A stretch of 64,000 bases of DNA from Antilocapra americana (taxonomy: Eukaryota > Chordata > Mammalia > Artiodactyla > Antilocapridae). Under the pieces are notes generated by a model, which was given only the letters and a program-made list of their open reading frames with translations, was not told where the DNA came from and did no database searches. Position numbers and translations under genes: made by a program. The DNA lies in contig ML661799.1 in NCBI GenBank assembly GCA_007570785.1, forward strand, positions 285,598-349,597, read 5' to 3'. This document shows positions 11,733-23,500 of this stretch, piece after piece. The first letter of the stretch is position 1, and the number at the start of each line of letters is the position of its first letter.

Positions 11733-12165
11733 TGACTTTGTTGTTTCTCAGTTGTCTCCAACTCTGTGACTCCTCGGACTGCAGCATGCCAGGCTTTCAT
11801 GTGCTTCACCATCTCCTGAAGTTTGCTCAAACTCATGTCCATTGAGTCAGTGATGCCATCCAACCATCTCATCCTCTGTCGTCCCCTTCTCCTCCTGCCT
11901 TCAATCTTTCCCAGAATCAGGGTCTTTTCCAATGAGTTTGCCCTTTGCAGCAAGTGGCCAAAGTATTGGAACTTCAGCATCAATCCATCCAATGAATATT
12001 CAAGGCTGATTTCTTTTAGGACTGACTGCTTTGACTTCCTTGCTGTGCAAGAGACTCTTAAGAGTCTTCTCCAGCATCACAATTTGAAGGTATTAGTTCT
12101 TCATCACTCACCCTTTTATATTGTCCAGCTCTCACATCCATACATGAGTACGGGAAAAACCCTGT
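11733..12165 (-). mobile_element. BovB 3' end inserted in L1
   Basis: An antisense BovB tail and C-terminal ORF2 (plus-strand frame 11823-12167 is its shadow). The host L1 resumes at tgtgatacatcac; a short tgtga repeat at each edge may be the target-site duplication. It is 5'-truncated. Confidence 0.9.
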
Positions 12166-13044
12166 GATACATCACATAAACAAACTGAAGAATAAAAATC
12201 ACATGATCATCTCAAATATGCAGAAAAATCTTTTGATAAAATTCAATATCCAGGAATGACTTTTTAAAAAATCTCCAGAAAATGGGCATAGAGGAGACAT
12301 ACTTCAATATAATAAAGACAATATATGACAAACCCTAACAGCTAACATTATACTTAACAGTGAAAAGCTGGAAAACATTCCCTCCAAGATCAGGGACAAG
12401 GCAAGGATGCCCACTCTCACAAGTTTTATTCAACATAGCTTTGGAAGCCCTTGCCACAACAAACAGGCAAGAAAAAGTAATAAAAAGGAATACAAATTGG
12501 ACAAGAAGAAGTAAAACTGTCACTGTGTTCTGATGATATGATGCCATACTAGAAAATCCTAAAGATGTCACCAGAAAATGACTAAAACTCATCAATGAAT
12601 TTGGATAATTGTTGGATACAAAATTAGTACACAGAAACCTGTTACATTTCTATACACTGATAATGAATTATCAGAAAGAGAAATTAAACAATCTCAATTG
12701 CCATTGCATCAAAAAATACCTAAGAATAAACCTACCTAAGGAGCAAAAGACCAGTACTCAGAAAAATATAAAATGCTGATGAAAGAAATTGATGACGATA
12801 CAAACAGATGGAGAGATATACCATGTTCTTGGATTAGAAGAATCAATATTTTTAAAATGCCCAATCTACCCAAAGAATTCTATAGATCCAATGCAATCCC
12901 TATCAAAATTCCAATGTCATTCTTCACAGAATTAGAACAAAACATTTCAAAATTTGTATGGAAACAGAAACAACCCTGAATAGCTGAAAAAAAGAAGAAC
13001 AAAGCTGAAGGAATCAGTCTCTCTGACTTCAGAGTATACTACAA

Positions 13045-13187
13045 AAGTACATTTTTTTAAATAACCTTGAAAAAAAGTGGATATATGTATATGTATAACT
13101 GATTCACTTTGCTGTAAGTAGAAACTAACAATATATAGTGAATCAATCATATTCTAATAAAAATTAATTTAAAAAATTAAAAAAAAG
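13045..13187 (+). mobile_element. L1 3'-UTR fragment inserted in L1
   Basis: The stretch around 13070-13165 (tgtataactgattcactttgc, aatcatattctaataaaaatt) is the end of an artiodactyl L1 3' UTR followed by an A-rich tail. It lies in the middle of the host L1 ORF2, between 'actacaaaagtac' and 'agtatggtactggcacag'. No target-site duplication was visible. Confidence 0.7.
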
Positions 13188-13453
13188 AGTATGGTACTGG
13201 CACAGAACAGACATGTAAATAAATGGAACAGGATAGAAAAATCAGATATAAACCCACATACTTATGATTAATTGATCTATGACAAAGGGGGAAAAATATT
13301 CAGTGAAGAAAAAGTCTCTCCAATAAGTGGTGCTGGGAAAACTGGACATCTACATGTAAAACAATGAAATGAGAATATTTTCTAACACCATATACAAAAA
13401 TAAACTGAAAACAGATTAAATATCTAAATGTAAGACTGGATACTCAAAAATTC

Positions 13454-13914
13454 TGTCTAGTCAAGGCTATGGTTTTCCCAGTAGCCATGTATGGATGTGA
13501 GAGTTGGACTATAAAGAAAGCTGAGCACTGAAGAATTGATGCTTTTGAACTGTAGTGTTGGAGAAGACTCTTGAGAGTTCCTTGGACTGCAAGGAGATCC
13601 AACCAGTCCACCCTAAAGGAGATCAGTCCTGGGTGTTCATTGGAAGGACTGACATTGAAGCTGAAAGTCCAATACTTTGGCCACCTGATGCAAAGAGCTG
13701 ATTTATTTGAAAAGACCCTGATGGTGAAAAAGATTGAGGGCAGGAGAAGAAGGGGATGACAGAGGATGAGATGGCTGGATGGCATCACTGACTCAATGGA
13801 CATGGGTTTGGGTAGACTCTGGCAGTTGGTGATGGACAGGGAGGCCTGGCGTGCTGAAGTCCATGGAATCGCAAAGAGTCGGACATGACTGAGCAACTGA
13901 ACTGAACTGAACTG
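13454..13914 (+). mobile_element. BovB 3' end inserted in L1, long TSD
   Basis: A 5'-truncated BovB C-terminus and tail ending in actgaactga repeats. It is flanked by a 22-bp target-site duplication with one mismatch (13432-13453 and 13915-13936, beginning aagactggatactc). The host sequence on both sides is the same L1 ORF2, so insertion order is clear: L1 first, BovB second. Confidence 0.93.
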
Positions 13915-14676
13915 AAGACTGGATACTCTAAAATTCCTAGAGGAAAATAAAGTCAGAACACTCTTTTCCATAAAATGCAGCAATATTTTTTTTTAATTTA
14001 TCTCCTAGAGTAGTGGAAATAAAGAAAAAATAAACAAATGAGACCTAATTAAACTTAAAATCTTTTGCACAGAAAAGGAGACAATAAACAAAATGAAAAT
14101 AAAGCCTACAAATCCAGAGAAAATATTATCAGACAATGCTACAAACTAGGGATTATTTTCTAAAATATACAAACAGCTCTACAGATTAATATCCCCAAAG
14201 CCAAACAACCCAATCAAAAAATTGGCAAAAGACCTAAGTAGACATTTCTCCAAAGAAGACATACAGATGGACAACAAGCACATGAAAAGATTCTCAATAT
14301 CACTAATTGTTAGAGAAACACAAAGCAAAACTACAATAAGATATTACCTCACACCAATCAGAATAGCTGTCATCAAAATGGTTACAAACAAGTGCTGGAG
14401 AGGATGTAGAGAAAGGGGAATGCTCTCACATTGCTGTTGGTAATGTAAATTGGTGTAGCCATGATGGAAACCAGGATGGAGACTCCTTTAAAAACTAAAA
14501 TAGATTTGCCATATGATCCAGCAATCCCACTCCTGGGCACAGAAACAAAGAAAACTCCAATCTGAAAAAATTAGTGTTCACCTCAGCATTATTGACAGTA
14601 GCTGGGACATGAAAGCAACCTAAATGTCCACCAATAGATGAATGGATAAAGATGTGGTATATATACAATGGAATGC

Positions 14677-14780
14677 TTGTCATTCAGTCACTAAATCATG
14701 TCCAACTCTTTGCAACCCCATGAACTGCAGCATACCAGATTTCCCTGTCCATTACTATCTCCTGGAGTTTGCTCAAATAG
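14677..14780 (-). mobile_element. Short BovB/Bov-A tail fragment
   Basis: About 100 bp of antisense BovB 3' tail (cattcagtcactaaatcatgtcc to gagtttgctcaaat) inside the L1 3' region. A short tggaat/tagaat pair at the edges may be the target-site duplication. Confidence 0.8.
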
Positions 14781-15116
14781 AATACTACTGAACCATAAAC
14801 AAATATGAAATAATGGCATTTGCAATAACACAGATAGAATTAGAGATTATCATAGTAAATGAAGTAATAAAAAGACAAATACCACATGGTATCACTAATA
14901 AATGGAATCTAAAATATGATGCAAATGTACTTATTTACAAAACAGAAATAGACTCACAAACATTGAAAAGTTGGTTACAAAAGGCAAAGTTGGGTAGGGA
15001 TAATTTAAGAGTTTGGAATTAACAAATACAAACTACTATATATTAAACAGATTAGAAAATAAAGTCCTATTTATAGCACAGGGAATAATATTCAATACTG
15101 TAATAAGCCATAATGG

Positions 15117-15394
15117 CGGCTGCTGCTGCTGTTAAGTCGCTTCAGTCGTGTCTGATTCTGTGCGACCCCATAGATGGCAGCCCACCAGGCTTCCCTGTCC
15201 CTGGGGTTCTCCAGGCAAGACTACTGGAGTGGATTGCCATTTCCTTCTCCAATGCATGAAAGTGAAAAAGTGAAAGTGAAGTAGCTCAGTCGTGTCCGAA
15301 TCTTAGCGACCCCATGGACTGCAGCCTACCAGGCTCCTCTGTCCATGGGATTTTCCAGGCAAGAGTACTGGAGTGGGGTGCCATTGCTTTCTCC
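15117..15394 (-). mobile_element. BOV-A2 SINE
   Basis: Two Bov-A units in antisense joined by the tgaaagtgaaaaagtgaaagtg linker (about 15257-15280), with the antisense (CAG)n-type tail ctgctgctgctg at its left edge. It is flanked by a 12-bp duplication, aagccataatgg at 15105-15116 and aagccatgatgg at 15396-15407, differing at one base. It is well preserved compared with the L1 it sits in. Confidence 0.95.
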
Positions 15395-15407
15395 AAAGCC
15401 ATGATGG

Positions 15408-15625
15408 AGAAGAATATAAAAATAATTACATATTTTCATAATGTATACATAGACGTATAAATGTACACAGACAATGGAATAATACTCAGCCATAAAAATG
15501 AATGAAATAATGCCATTTACAGAAACATGGATGGACCTAGGGATGATCATACGAAGTGAAGTAAATCAGAAAAAGTGGGACAAATACCATATGCTATCAC
15601 TCATGTGTGGAATCTTAAAAATCGA
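15408..15625 (+). mobile_element. L1 3' end fragments
   Basis: 15408-15465 continues the tail of the L1 interrupted by the BOV-A2. From about 15466 a second L1 3' ORF2 end begins (aatactcagccataaaaatgaatg) and runs to aatcttaaaa at about 15620. Both are non-coding. Confidence 0.7.
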
Positions 15626-15885
15626 TACCCTGTCATTTTGTTTACCATTTCCTTCATTGTGCATAACTTTTTTAGTTTGTATGTGGTTCCATTTGTTTGT
15701 TTTTGTTTCCCTTGCCTTTGGAGTCAGCCTCACAAAAACATTGCTAAGACTGATGCTACTGAGGTTACTGCCTGTATTTTCTTCTTGAAATTATATGTGT
15801 TTTGCCCTTAGATTTACACCTTTAATCCACTTCAAGTTAATTGGTGTGCATGGTGTAAAATACTTTTCATGGAACAGTCTTGTCA
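15626..15885 (-). mobile_element. Old L1 ORF2 fragment, antisense
   Basis: Antisense ORF2 sequence (acatttgctaagactgatg-like near 15740, tttaatccacttcaagttaa near 15820). It is oriented against the L1 fragment on its left and ends near 15885. 15886-15949 is an unassigned A-rich spacer. Confidence 0.75.
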
Positions 15886-18271
15886 TAGAGGAGGGGCTTG
15901 TTGGAAATGAAGCTGTTGGAAAATTCTGACCAAAAAAAAAAAAAATCCTACAATGGAGGAGGGTGACAAACCACTCCAGTATTCTTGCCAGGAGAATCCC
16001 ATGAAAAGGAAAAAAGATATGACACCTAAATATGAGCCCCCCCAGGTCAGAAAGTGCCCAATAGGCTACTGGGGAAGAGTGAAGGGAAATTACTAAAGTT
16101 TTCAGAAAGAAGGAAGCAGCTGGGCCAAAGTGGAAATGATGTGGATGTGTTAGGGGTTGAAGTAAAGTCCAATGATGTAAAGAACAATATTGCATAGGAC
16201 AATATTGCAAAGAACATTATTGCATGTTAGGTCCATGAATCAAGGTAAATTGAATGTCGTCAAGCAGGAGTGAACATCAACATCTTAGGAATTAGCAAAT
16301 TAAAATGGACAGGAATGGCTGAATTTAGTTCAGATGACCATTATATCTACTACTATGGACAAGAATCCCTTAGAAGAAATGGAGTAGCCTGCATAGTAAA
16401 CAAAAGAATCCAAATGCAGTACTTGGGTGCAGTCTCAAAAATGACGGAATGGTCTTGGTTTGTTTCCAAGGCAAACCATTGCACATCACAGTAATCCAAG
16501 TCTGTGTCCCAACCACTGATGCCAAAGAAGCTGAAGTTGACCAGTTCTATGTATACCTACAAGATCTTCTAGAACTAACACCAAAAAAAAGATATCATTT
16601 TCATCATAGGAGATTGGAAAGTGAAAGTAGGAAGTCAAGAGATACCTAGAGTAACAGGCAAGTTTGGCCTTGGATTACTACAAGAAACAGGGCAAAGGCT
16701 AACAGAGTTTTGTCAAGAGAACACTGGTCATAGCAAATACCCTTTTCCAACATCACAAGAGATGATTCTACACATGGACAACACCAAATGGTCAATACCA
16801 ATATCAGACCGATTATATTCTTTGCAGCCAAAAATGGAGAAGCTCTATACGGTGAGCAAAAAAAGACCTGGAGCTGACTGTGGCTCAGATCATGAGCTCC
16901 TTATTGCAAAATTCAGGTTTAAATATGGAAAACAACTAGACCATTCAGGTATGACTTAAATCAAATCCCTTACGATTTTACAGTGAAGATGCAAATAGAT
17001 TCAAGGAATTTTATCTTGTAGACAGAGAGCTTGAAGAACTATGAACAGAGGTTCATAACCCTGTACAGGCAGCAGTGACCAAAACCACCCCAAAGAAAAA
17101 GAAATGCAGAAAGGCAACATGGTTGTTTGAGGAGACTTTACAAATAGCTGAGGAAAGAAAAGGAGTGAAAAGCAAGGGAGAAGAAAGACAGACCCAACTA
17201 GATGTAGAGTTCCAGAGAATAGCCAAGAGCGATAAGAAGTCCTTTTTCAATGAACAATGCAAAGTAGAGGAAAACAATAGAATGGGAAAGACTAGAGATC
17301 TCTTTAAGAAAACTGGAGATATAAAGGGAAAATTTTATGCAAGGATGGGTGCAATGGAGGATAGAAATGATCACCTCCCAGAGGTAGAAGACAATAAGAA
17401 GAGGTGGCAAGAAAACAAGGGAAAATTATACAAAAAAGGTCTTAGATAGCCACGATGGTGTGGCCACTCACCCAGAGCCAGACATCCTGGAGTCAGTCTG
17501 AATGAAGTCAAGTGGGCCTTAGGAAGCATTATTATGAACAAAGCTAGATGGACTTCTAGCTGAGCTATTTCAAATCCTAAAAGATGATGCTGTGAAATTG
17601 CTGCACTCGATATGCCAGCAAACTTATAAAACTCAGCAGTGGCCACAGGACTGGAAAAGGTCAGTTTTCATTCCAATCCCCGAAAAAGGCAATGCCAAAG
17701 AATGTTCAAACTACCATACAATTGTGCTCACTTCACATGCTGGCAAATTTATGCTAAAAATCTTTCAAGCTAGGCTTCAGCAGTACATGAACTGGGAGCT
17801 TTCAGATGTACAAGCTGGGTTTAGAAAAGGCAGAGGAACCAGAGATAAAATTGCAAACAGTCATTGGATCATGAAGAAAGCAAGACAATTCCAGAACAAC
17901 ATCTATTTCTGCTTCATTGACTATGCTAAAAGCTTTGACTGTGTGGATCACAGCAAACTGTGGAAAATTCTTAAAGAGATGGGAATACCAGACCACCTTA
18001 CCTGTCTCCTGAGAAACCGTATGCCAGTCAAGAAGCAACAATTAGAACCAGACATGGACCAACTGACTGGTTCAAAATTGGGAAAGGAGTAGGACAAGGC
18101 TAATATATTGTCACTCTGTTTATTTAGATTCTATGCAGAGTACATCATGCGAAGTGCTGGGCTGGATGAATTAAAAGTTGGAATCAAGATTGCCGGGGAA
18201 TAATATCAACAACCTCAGATATGCAGACATATCACTGTAATAGCAGAGAGTGAAGAGGAACCAGAGAGCCT

Positions 18272-18897
18272 CTTTTTTTTTTCTTTTTTTTTTATTGTTT
18301 TTGCCATACAGTGTCATGATATCACCATGGGTTTACATATGCTTCCCCTCCGGAACCCCCCTCCCTCCTCCCTCCCCCCCCCCCCGGGAAATCTCGCTGC
18401 ACCAGCCCCGAGCATCAATCCTGGGCTGGCGATTGATTAGACATATGAAAATTAACATGCTTCAATGCCCTTCTCCCATATCATCCCACCCTTACCCTCA
18501 TCCACAAAGTCCACGAGTCTATTCTATACATCTGCGTTCCTTTTGCTGTCTCGCATGTTGGGTTCTCATTACCGTCTTTCTAAATTCCATATATATGCGT
18601 TAATATACTGTATGGTTGTTCTTGCTTCTGGCTTACTTCACTCTGGATAATGGGCTCCAGTTTTGTCCATCTGAGTAGAATTGCTTCAAATGAATTTTTT
18701 TTAATGCTGAGTAATATTCCATTGTGTATATGTACCACAGCTTTCTTATCCATTCGTCAGTTGATGGGCATCTGGGTTGCTTCCATGTCCTGGCTACTGC
18801 AAACAATGCAGCGATGAACATTGGGGTACACGTGGCTCTTTCAATTCTGGTTTTCTCAGTGTATATGCCCAGCAGTGGGGTTGCTGGGTCATATGGC
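18272..18897 (-). mobile_element. Young L1 3' end nested in BovB
   Basis: Antisense L1 starts with a T-run (antisense poly(A)), then a C-rich block at about 18354-18386 (G-rich on the L1 strand), 3' UTR and the end of ORF2. It stops at tcatatggc, where BovB resumes. The 3' UTR is very similar to the copy at 35621-35985. No convincing target-site duplication is seen; the BovB seems joined almost without gain or loss. Confidence 0.92.
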
Positions 18898-19067
18898 TTA
18901 ATGAGAGTGAAAGAGGAGAGTGAAAACGCTGGCTTTAAACTCAACATGTGAAAAATGAAGACACGGCATCTGCTACCATTACTTCATGGAAAATAAAAGG
19001 GGAAAAAGTAGAAACAGTGACAAATATTTTCTTGGGCTCCAAAATCACTGTGGATGGTGGCTGCAGT

Positions 19068-19162
19068 CATGGCAGATTCATGTCAATGTATGGCAAAAAC
19101 CACCACAATATTGTAAAGTAATTAGCATCCAGTTAAAATAAATTAATTAATAAAAAATAAGG
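19068..19162 (+). mobile_element. Very short L1 tail nested in BovB
   Basis: About 95 bp matching the last part of an L1 3' UTR (gattcatgtcaatgtatggc, then ccagttaaaataaattaatt) with an A-rich end. It lies between BovB 'gctgcagtcatg' and 'gatacttgccccttgg'. This is an extreme 5' truncation. The same 3' end occurs at 46920-47005. Confidence 0.85.
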
Positions 19163-20192
19163 ATACTTGCCCCTTGGAAAGAAAGTTATAACAACTTAGA
19201 CAGCAAATTAAAAATCAAAGACATCACTTTGCTACAAAGTTCTGTATAGTCAAAGCTACGGCTTTTCCAATAGTCATGTATAGATGTGAGAGCTGAACCA
19301 TAAAGAAGGCTGAGCACCAAAGAATTGATGCTTTTGAAATGTGGTTCTGGAGAAGACTCTTGAGAGTCCCTTGGACGACAGAGCTCAAATCAGCCAATCC
19401 TAAAGAAATCTACCCTGAATATTCATTGGAGGACTGATGTTGAAGCTGAAGCTCCAATACATTGCCCACATGATGTGAAGAGCCAACTCATTGGAAAAGA
19501 CCCTGATGCTTGGAAAAATTGAAGGCAAAAGGAGAGGAGGGCAGCAGAGGATGAGATGGTTATATATCATCACAGATTCAATGAGTTTGAGTAAACTTGG
19601 GAGACAGTAAAGGACAGGAAAGCCTGATGTACTGCAGTTCATGGAGTTACAAAGAGTCAAATATGACTTAGTGACTGAAGAACAACAATAAAGCTGATTT
19701 TGTTTATCTTTTCAAATAACCAACTCTCATTTTTTTCAATTGTCTTTTTAGTATCTTATTTATTTCTACTCTTATCTTTATTATTTCCTTTTTTTCTGCT
19801 AACTTTGAACTTCATTTATTCTTCTTCTTCTAGTTCCTATAAGGTGTTAAATTATTGTTCCTTTGAGATCTTTCTTGTTTCTTAAGCTTGTTGCTATGAA
19901 TTTCTCTCTAGAAATTTCTTTTGTTGTGGTATGTAGTATTTCTGTTTTCATTTGTCTTAAGGTATTTTTAAATTCCTCCTTTGATTTTTTTAATGTTGGT
20001 TATTCAGTAGCATGTCATTTAACATCCATCTATATTTCTCATTGTAACTGACTTCTATTTTTTTATCATTGTGGTCAGAGAAAACACTGATATGATTTCA
20101 GTTTTATTGAATTTATTGAAACTTGTTTTGTATCCTAACATACGATCTATTCTGAAGAATGTTCTATGTGTTCTTGAGGAGAATGTGCGTTG

Positions 20193-20398
20193 TTGTTTTC
20201 AGCTGCTAAGTCATGTTTGATGCTTTGCGATCCCATGTACTGTAGACCACCAGGCTCCTCAGTCTATGGGATTTCCCAGGCAAGAATACTGTAATAGCTA
20301 TTTTCTTCTCCAAGGGATCTTCCCAACCCACGGATCAAATCCACATCACTATGTTAGCAGGTGGATTCTTTACTGCAGAACCACCAGGGAAGTCCCAT
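20193..20398 (-). mobile_element. Bov-tA SINE
   Basis: Antisense Bov-A unit (cagctgctaagtcatgtttg) followed by the antisense tRNA-like head ending at accaccagggaagtccc. It is inserted in the old minus-strand L1; about 70 bp of host sequence seems to be missing at the site compared with typical L1. Confidence 0.88.
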
Positions 20399-20511
20399 CT
20401 TTCACTGTTAGTGGGGTGGTTACAGTCCCCTACTATTATTGTATTGCTTTCAGTTTCACCTTTTTGGTACATTACTATTGGCTTTATATACTCTGATGCT
20501 TCTACATTGGG

Positions 20512-20573
20512 TTGTTGTTCAGCTGCCAAGTCACATCCAATTCTTCACAACCTGATGGACTGTAGCACTGCAC
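20512..20573 (-). mobile_element. 62-bp Bov-A fragment with TSD
   Basis: A minimal antisense Bov-A/BovB tail piece (ttgttcagctgccaagtcac to gactgtagcactgca). It is flanked by a perfect 10-bp duplication, ctacattggg, at 20502-20511 and 20574-20583, so it is a complete, extremely truncated insertion and not a deletion remnant. Confidence 0.88.
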
Positions 20574-23500
20574 CTACATTGGGTGCATATATACTAATGA
20601 ATAGTTATCTTCTTGCTTTATTGGCTTCTTTATTATTGCTTAGTACCTTTCTTTGTCTTTTATTATAATCTTTGTTTTAAAGTCTATTTTTATCTGATGT
20701 AACTATTGCAGGTTTCTTTTCATTTTTGTTTGCATGGAATATCTTTTTCCATCCCTTCACACACACCCTGTGTGTCTCTTTATGGCTATAGATGAGTCTT
20801 ATTTTTTAAATCCATTCAGCCATTTTACCTCTTTTGACTAGTAAATTTAGCCCATTTACATTTAAAGTAATTATTGATAGGCATGTACATATTACCATCT
20901 TGTTCACTGATTTCTGGCTGTTTCTATAGTTCCTCTCTTTTCCTTTCTTCTCTTTCCCTCTTCTGGTTTGATGGTTCTCTTTGGTGTTACATTTAGATTC
21001 CTTTCTCATTTTCTTTTGTGTATTTACTGTAATTTATTTCTTTGTGGTTGCCAAGAGTTTCATAAATAACATCCTGTGAATATATTTAAAAATTTTTTGA
21101 TGGCAACTTATATTTGAACACATTCCAAAAGCTTTGCATTTTTACTCTTCCAGTCAGTCTTCATATTTTAGGCTGATTTTACATATTTTTATTTTATGCA
21201 TCCCTTAAATTAGTTGTTACAACTTAAATTCTACTTTTATTTTTTGACCTTCATACTTGCTTTATAAGTGATTGATCTGCTACTTTTCTACCTTTAATTT
21301 TTGTTGATCTTTTCCAGTGAGATGATTGCTTTTGTATGTTTTCTTGTTATTAATTAGTATATTTTTTCAACTTATAGAATTCTTTTCAACATTTCTTGTA
21401 AGGCTTATGATGAACTCTTTAAGTTTTGTTTGTGTGGAAAATTCTTGGTCTCTTCTTCATGTCTGAACAATAACCTTTCTGGGCAGGGAATTCTGAATTG
21501 GAAGTCTTTTCTTTCTGCACCGTGAATATATCATTCTACCTCTGGCCTGAGAATTCTACTGATAGTTTCATAGGGTTTCCCTTATATGCAATACATTGTC
21601 TTTTTCTCTAGCTGCTTTTATTTTTTATTAATTTACTTATTTTAATTGGACGATAATTACTTTACAATGTTGTGATGGCCTTTTCCATACATTAATATGA
21701 ATCAGACATAGGTATACATGTGTCCTCCCAATCGTGAACTCCCCTCCAGCCTCCCTCCCCACCCCACCTTCTAGGTTGTCCCAGAGCACCAGCTTTGAGT
21801 GCTCTGCTTCATTCATCGACCTCACACTGGTCATCTATTTTAAATATGGTAATGTATATGCTTCAATGCTATTCTCTCAAATTATCCCACTCTTGCCTTC
21901 TTCCATTGAGTCCAAAAGCCTGTTCTTTATGTCTGTGTCTCCTTTGCTTCCCTGCACATAGGATCATTGGTACCATCTTTCTAAATTACATATATATGCA
22001 TTAATATACAGTATTTATCTTTCTCTTTCTGATTTACTTCACTCTGTATAATAGGCTCCAGGTTCATCTACCTCATTAGAACTGATTCAAATGTGTTCCT
22101 TTTTACTGAGTAATATTCCATTGTGTATATGTACCACAACTCCCTTATCTAGGTTGCTTCCAGGTCCTAGTTATTGTAAACAGTGCTGCAATGAACATTT
22201 GGGTACATTTGTTTCTTTCAGTTCTGGTTTCCTCAGGGTATATGCCCAGCAGTGGGATTGCTGGGTTGTATGGCAGTTTTAGCCCCAGTGTTTAAAGGAA
22301 TCTCCACACTATTCTCCACAGTGGCTGTACCAGTTTGCATTCCCACCAACTGTAAGAGGGTTTCCTTTTCTCCACACCCTCTCTGGCATTTATTGTTTGT
22401 AGACTTGTTGATGACAGGCATTCTGACCAGTGTGAGATGGTACCTCATTGTGGTTTTGATTTGTATTTCTTTGATAATGAGTGATGTTGAGCATCTTTTT
22501 ATGTTTTTATTAGCCATGTGTATTTCTTCTTTGCAGAAATATCTGCTTAAGTCTTTTGCCCACTTTTTGATTGTGTTGTTTGTTTTTCTGGTATTGAGCT
22601 GCATGAGCTGCTTGTTTATTTTGGAGATTAATTCTTGGTCAGTTGTTTCATTTCCTATTATTTTCTCCCATTCTGAGGGTTGTCTTTTCACCTTGCTTAT
22701 AGTTTCCTTTGCTTTGCAAAAGCTTTCAAGTTTAACCAGGTCCCGTTTACTTCTATTTTTATTTCCATTACTCTAGGAAGTGGGTCATAGAGGATCTTGC
22801 TGTGATTTACTTCAGAGGGTGTTCTGCCTATGCTTTCCTCTAAGAGTTTTATAGTTTTCTGGTCTTACATTAATATCTTTAATCCATTTTGAATTTATTT
22901 TTGCATATGCTGTTAGAAAGTGGTCTAGTTTCATTCTTTAACACGTGGTTGAGCAATTTTCCCAACACCACTTGCTGAAGAGACTGTCTTTTCTCCATTG
23001 TATATTTTTGCCTCCTTTGTCAAAGATAAGGTATCCATAGGTGTGTGGATTTATCTCTGGACTTTCTATTTTGTTTCATTGATCTATATTTCTGTCTTTG
23101 TGCCAGTACCATACTGTCTTGTTGACAGTAGCTTTGCAATAGTCTGAAGTGAGGAAAGTTGATTCTTCCAGTTTCATTCTTGTGTTTATACAAATTGTGA
23201 AATTGCTTTTTCTAGTTCTGTGAAAAATACCATTGGTAGTTTGATAGGGATTGCACTGAACCTATAGACTGCTTTGGGTAGTATACTCATTTTCACTATA
23301 TTGATTCTTCCAATCCAAGAACACGGTATATTTCTCCATCTAGTTGTGTCATCTTTGATTTTTTTCATCAGTGTTTTATAGTTTTCTGTATACAGGTCTT
23401 TTGTTTCTTTAGGTAAATTTATTCCTAAGTATTTTATTCTTTTCATTGCAATGGTGAATGGGATTATTTCCTTAATTTCTCTTCCTGATTTTTCATTGTT

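Larger units (their letters stand above)
10195..15116 (+). mobile_element. Old L1, ORF2 to 3' end, with four insertions
   Basis: Plus-strand L1 covers the endonuclease region (10200-10800), RT region (11200-12700), ORF2 C-terminus (12740-14450) and 3' UTR (to 15116). It is now split by a BovB at 11733-12165, an L1 tail at 13045-13187, a BovB at 13454-13914 and a BovB tail fragment at 14677-14780. Frames are short everywhere, so it is long dead. Its 3' end abuts a BOV-A2. Confidence 0.85.
15950..19685 (+). mobile_element. Nearly full-length BovB (RTE LINE), decayed
   Basis: After removing two nested L1 pieces (18272-18897 and about 19068-19162), roughly 3.0 kb remains in consensus order: 5' UTR (15950-16260), APE-type endonuclease (frame 16270-16494 reads 'NINILGISKLKW.G'; later 'GADCGSDHELLIAKFR' at about 16870-16920), linker, RT region (frame 17592-18092 with 'FIDYAKSFDCVDHSKLW'), C-terminal ORF2 and 3' tail. 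BovB makes one large ORF with endonuclease and RT for target-primed insertion. Here the ORF is broken by several frameshifts and stops, and the YADD region is degenerate, so it is inactive. It is the most complete BovB in the window and serves as a ruler for the others. Confidence 0.92.
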
